Positions 59,401 through 64,000 of a DNA stretch of 64,000 nucleotides are shown piece after piece. This DNA is from Rallus limicola. Taxonomy: Eukaryota; Chordata; Aves; Gruiformes; Rallidae. The stretch is taken from positions 11,600,001 to 11,664,000 of the forward strand of contig JAKCOZ010000014.1 of the NCBI GenBank assembly GCA_022605955.1, written 5' to 3'. The notes beneath the pieces are model-generated. The model made no database searches. It had not been told where the DNA came from and saw only the letters and a program-made list of their open reading frames with translations. The first letter of the stretch is position 1. The number at the start of each line of letters is the position of its first letter. The position numbers and the translations under genes are program-made.

Positions 59401-62079
59401 CCTAGTACCCTCCACTGTGCACCTGAAGACTGTTAGACAGTGCTGCTTCCCCTGCTAATCTGTATGGCAGGACACAGGTAAAATTGGTCAAAAATGACCC
59501 ACATCTGATGATGAGTTTACAAGACTCATTAATGTGACCAAATTTCTAATGATCAGGTACTCAGTACTGGTCTATGGGACACTAGGTTAAACAGAAGAAT
59601 ATTTTTCTAAAACAATCTTTCTGTAACGTGAGGTGGCAGGCAGATGGACTTTTCACACAGTGTACCTAAGTAGGACTCTTAATCATCTTTCATTTCCTCT
59701 CTCACCTCCCGTGTGGCATTGCTTACAGATTTTCTGTCTAATTACTGACCTCTGGTTATCAGTGGAAAAAAAAAACTCATTTCTGTATCTGCCCATTCTT
59801 CCTTTCTCTCATTTTGAGAACTTGGTTACCAGTTCTTAGGCAACCTTCACAATGTTATGCACCACTCTGAAAAAATTTCCTGGCTCAACGACCAGTTTGA
59901 AGTCATGGTCTTTTTCCTGATCTAGCAAGAAAAGTCTGTACACAGCAGCTTCATTGCATTGATGATAGGTCTCCAAGTCCCCAGAGTTTGACTCAAGTTA
60001 CCTAAAAATATCAATCCTGAGTTTCCTCTTCCTGTTTTATCAAACTTTACAGGTTTTTGTAACATGTATTCCCAGTTAAAATGCAGAAGGCAGCTTGTTA
60101 CTTTTCGAAAATGTAGTTACCAGTTTTAGAGCCAAACTTAATTTTCTCTTTGTGAGTCTGTTCTATTGATCCATTTCTCTCCAGAGGAAAATGGGATCGA
60201 TACCTTAAACTATAACTACTAAAAGAAAGGATACAAGAGAATCTTATGCTGTTGTTACCTGCTTTTCTCTTTTTTTTAGATTCAGAATTTACTACGGAGG
60301 AGACTAGGAGCCAGGTTAACCTCCTGTTTATCAAAGACCCACATTTCCACCATTTACCTTTACCACAGGGTTGTTCTCATCCTCTATTGACTATATGTCC
60401 TTTTTTGCCACTGCACAACACTGAATGTTGCTGCAACATTGCTTACCTGATGTAATTGTTTAGAACCACAACTTAAGAGTTGCCCATTTTGCAGACCTGG
60501 CCTGTGTGATGTGTCTCGGAATGTTTTCGGTGCTTTAAAATACTCTTCAATGGGGCTCAGCTTACGATACAAGCCAGATTGCTCTGCAGTCATTTCTAAA
60601 CCAGAGGTCTAGACACTCTTCAGCTGTGTCTGCATAAGACATCCCCAAGCTGGAGTCCTGCGAGCTGCCTCAATCTAAAAGTAGCATTGCTGAGTCAGCC
60701 CCAGTGTGCTGTGCTGCTCTGAGACGCTGTTCTGTCCTCCCTGCACTGCAGTGTGCTGGGAGCGCTTACCAATCCCTATTAGGTTTTTGTGAGCTTTGAC
60801 TTCCTTTCTCACTGCCAAAGTAGCAGTGTCCTCTTCACATTTCATCAGTCTTTTGTATAGCATTCCGTGGTTTTATCAGAAAATGCCAGTCGGATTGCTG
60901 ATGGATGTGATGGAGAAGTGTTGGTTCTAGTACTGGTTCCAGGAAAATGGTACTACAAACACCTATTTATCATGAGCTCATTCCTCATTTGTGGCCATTA
61001 TGTGAATGCAAAAACTTTAGTAGTTGTTTTGGGATAGTTAAATTAACAGCTGAACCAGAATCAGGACTCTATCTTTAGCTAATTTATTCAAGTGTTCTGC
61101 TTCAGTGCACTTTCCCATCATTTCCATCCCAAGTTTATCTACTGATGATCTAAAAACTATCCTCTGTCTTTTGGGGGAGTAAATCTCCTTTTCTCATAAA
61201 GGTTTATGAATTTATTATTTATTCTGGTTTTTCAAACTGCTGTCCTGGAAGTTCTCCACAGAATATGTAAAAATCCATAAGGCATGCAGCTGTACCCAGT
61301 AGCGATTTGAGTACAGACATTTTAAAATGCTTCTTACAGGTTATTAAGTACTTAAACAATAACAAAGGATAGTATGTCAATAGACTGTTAAAGTTTGAAA
61401 CAAGTTTCTATGACATGCGTTTTCGTTATCACTTCTGTGATGCAGTGCTTCGGGCATCTGAACTGTATATATAGTAAATCACAGAGAAAGAAGTAATCTG
61501 GAGATGTGAAATGGCACATGGATGTTGTTGTTGACAGAAGGTGATACAAAAAATTCCTAAAATAATCTTTATCAGTAAGGAAAACAAGCAGTATTTCTGT
61601 GTTCAGGACTGCAGACAGCTGTGTGGTGTGTACTGCAACTTCCCTGATGGAAGAAGCCGTTTATAATGAATTACTAACACTTGTGACATTTTGCTGTGCT
61701 GAGGGGAGGAGGGTGTCATTTGAAAGCAACCTGTATTAACACAAATACCAGTACTTTTTTAAAGTATTGACTTTGACATTCGCACAATAAATTAAGATTC
61801 AGTGCCAGGATTATGAGCTTCTTCCTTCTTATGGTTTCTGCTATATGACACCCATTTATCAAACTTAAGTGGCCAAATCAATAGAGTGTTTCCGTAGCAG
61901 ATAGTAATTGCTTTGGACTTACTACCTATACTAACAGACTTTGAGTCCTTGCCATCGTTCGTCACCAAGTATCCCAAGCTGCCTTTGACTACAAGACCTG
62001 GGATGCTACCTTTTCCCCTCTCCCCCCCCTTAATCTTTGTTAAGTATGTAAGATTAATCTAGAAGAACTGATAAACTGG
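56401..62079. other. Unannotated stretch, no gene seen
   Basis: AT-rich, without recognised repeats. A degenerate TTTAGGAT-type tandem (four TAGG-containing units) lies at 57722-57750 and an A13 run at 57335-57347. A small CpG group is at about 58170-58225. Open frames are at most 87 codons (58935-59198, -). Confidence 0.5.
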
Positions 62080-62430
62080 TGGGTTATTTAAAGCGACTGT
62101 TGCACAATGTATGTGCTTGTGCGGTAGCTGCGGTCTCCAGTTGTTTATGCTCAGTCAATACTGTGAGCTCCCTTGCAGTTAATTTTACATTTCTGTTCAT
62201 TAGAAGAAAAATTGTCCTAGATAATACTTTCATTGTGCTTACCTTTCACGAGCGCTTTGCATTTTCAGATTAATTGAAAGGTTTATTAGTGCTGGTATTA
62301 GAAAAAATTAGCTTTTATGGCCAGTAAAATGTGTCTTTTTCTCTCCTGAGGTAATGACTTGTACACCTGGCACTTTTATGGCATCCAATGGATTTTAATT
62401 TTTGTAAAGAGCTTTAATTAAGCTCCTGGT
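62080..62430. promoter_or_regulatory. Candidate conserved non-coding element
   Basis: The left half keeps five CpGs (62094, 62122, 62131, 62249, 62253). The right half is dense in homeodomain cores and contains TTAATTAA (62414-62421), at the centre of an inverted repeat with arms GAGCTT (62409-62414) and AAGCTC (62420-62425). There are no transposon pieces or simple repeats and no convincing coding frame (64 codons at most). The contrast with the flanking AT-rich DNA is seen directly. Enhancer-like constraint is inferred. Confidence 0.38.
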
Positions 62431-64000
62431 ATCACATGACACAAGCAAGCAATGGGGATTTTCTTCCCTATCTCACAAATCAAGATATTAAAATGGATTA
62501 ATTAATAGATAACTGTGGCCTTGAGATCTTCTTAGTAGACTATATATTTCATAGATTATGAAGTGAGGCATAGGATGCTGTAAGCTGCAGATATTATAGC
62601 ATCTGTAAGTACACTGAGTTCAGCTGATGCTTTCCTAAGTTAACTTTTTTATGACTATATACGTAAATTGACAGTTTTCATATACAGGTATATGTGATAT
62701 ACTTGCTTTTGATTGGTGCTGCTGCAGAAAAGCAAAGAGAAAGATCCATCCTGCTAGGGTAGGCAGGTCATCTAAAAACCAGAATGCTGGACTGCTGCTT
62801 TACTGACATTTTCCTTATTCCTGTTGTCCTGTTGTTGTCAGTTAGCAGAGAGAGAAATCCCAGGGTGACTTTGTTGGAACTGCTCTGTACAGCAATAGGA
62901 ACAAACTGGGGGGGCAGCACTATTAACTTTTTTAAGGAAGTCGTCTTCTACTCAACAAGAGGGATATTATGCATTCCCAGTTTTCTATCCAAATGTATTT
63001 AAGATTATCTGCTGGAAGGAACAGAAGGAAATACAAGTGAAGGAAAGTAAATCACATGTGGGTATGAAATATTCATATGGAATAAGAACATAATGCTTTG
63101 TGCCCAAACCATTGGGAGAAAATGTGTGTATTTCTTAACCCTGAGGAGAAAAGGTAAAGCCTTACAAGTCCAATCGAGCAATGAACAAAATACTTAAATA
63201 ATATAGCAGTGACTGTAAATATTATGGAAGAATGTTTTCATTTTCATAGCTATTGAATCTTTAATGCCTATTTCATTTGAGCTGATACTTTTTTCATAAG
63301 GACCAGAAAGATCATCCATTAATTTAAAATTGCAACCATAAACTTCCTGAAAGAGGAAGCAATTCATCCTGTCTGTGTGAGCAGCAACTGCTACAGTGGA
63401 TTTCCCAGTCAGTCTGCAGATACAATCATGTGGTAAAAAACAAGTCAAAATAATGCAGATTTGGGAACTTGGTGAGCCCCTCACTATCACAGTAGTTAAA
63501 ATCTTTGAGAGTACTTATTCCGGCTATCTAATCCTGCTGCATATTTAGAAAGCATAGAAGCAGCCGAACAGGGAGGCCAGTGCTTTGCCTTGAAAGATGG
63601 AAAAAGTCACAAGAAGAATAACAACAGAAAATCAGGTTTCTCTTCATCTCTGTGCATCTGCCTTTTTTATTCCAGTGAAGCATTATGCTTCTTTGAGCTC
63701 TGAAAAACTGAGGTCTGTAAGTTAATTCTCATGTAAAAATAGATATGTACTTTCTCTACCATGTTTTATGTTGCCAGTTCTTGTTAATTGAATGTTTCTA
63801 TGTTATTTTCAGATACTTTCAGCTTTAAAAGCTTGCTTGTGCAGCCTGAACATTTGACAGATTTATACTACTAGTGTGTCTAGCAGTGGTCAAAAGAGAG
63901 AGAAAAACATCTTCAGGATAGCCTAATAAAATACAGTTTGAAAAGGGAGGAAAGGAAATGGGGGAGATGTGTATTGTCGTTCCAGTTAGCATTTAAAAGC
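62431..64000. other. Unannotated stretch, no gene seen
   Basis: No repeat family was recognised. TACTTTCTCTACCATGTT at 63748-63765 also occurs at 10-27. The longest frame is 98 codons (63194-63490, -), without recognisable features. Confidence 0.5.

Noticed and set aside
1..64000. CRISPR arrays, bacterial operons, rRNA or tRNA genes
   Set aside because: No regular spacer-repeat pattern, no dense coding and no recognisable RNA fold; the repeat content is avian.

Overview
The window looks like non-coding nuclear DNA from a bird. It is AT-rich and I found no exon, rRNA, tRNA or CRISPR array I could defend. It holds eight 5'-truncated copies of CR1, the LINE typical of birds, recognised by the conserved 3' region, the ATTCTATG-type tail and ORF2-like translations. 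It also holds two nested LTRs of families I know from avian genomes. The combination suggests a neognath bird, and the LTRs lean towards Neoaves. That placement is inference from repeat families, and no gene anchors the locus.

Layout. 1-1.7 kb: a G-rich minisatellite and a CR1 tail. 1.7-11.9 kb: unannotated DNA with one CpG-retaining block (about 8.4-9.0 kb) that looks like a conserved regulatory element. 11.9-12.8 kb: a younger solo LTR (12389-12702, flanked by CCCAG) inside an older LTR (about 11887-12774, flanked by TGTCT). 12.8-31.5 kb: mostly single-copy-looking DNA with three CR1 pieces and a dense palindrome cluster at 17.4 kb. 31.55-31.78 kb: the strongest CpG cluster in the window. 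33.9-36.7 kb: two CR1 tails and an AT microsatellite. 38.9-39.5 kb: a purine-rich strand. 40.0-40.5 kb and 62.1-62.4 kb: further candidate conserved blocks. 44.46-45.29 kb: a very decayed antisense LINE of the CR1/L3 clade that still shows its reverse-transcriptase active-site region. 54.2-56.4 kb: two CR1 copies tail to tail, the second keeping about 1.25 kb of broken reverse-transcriptase sequence.

No genes act together here. The pattern fits a large intron or a gene desert in which scattered regulatory elements sit among old retroelements. Open reading frames up to 180 codons occur, but all are antisense shadows of repeats, low-complexity sequence, or of a length expected by chance.
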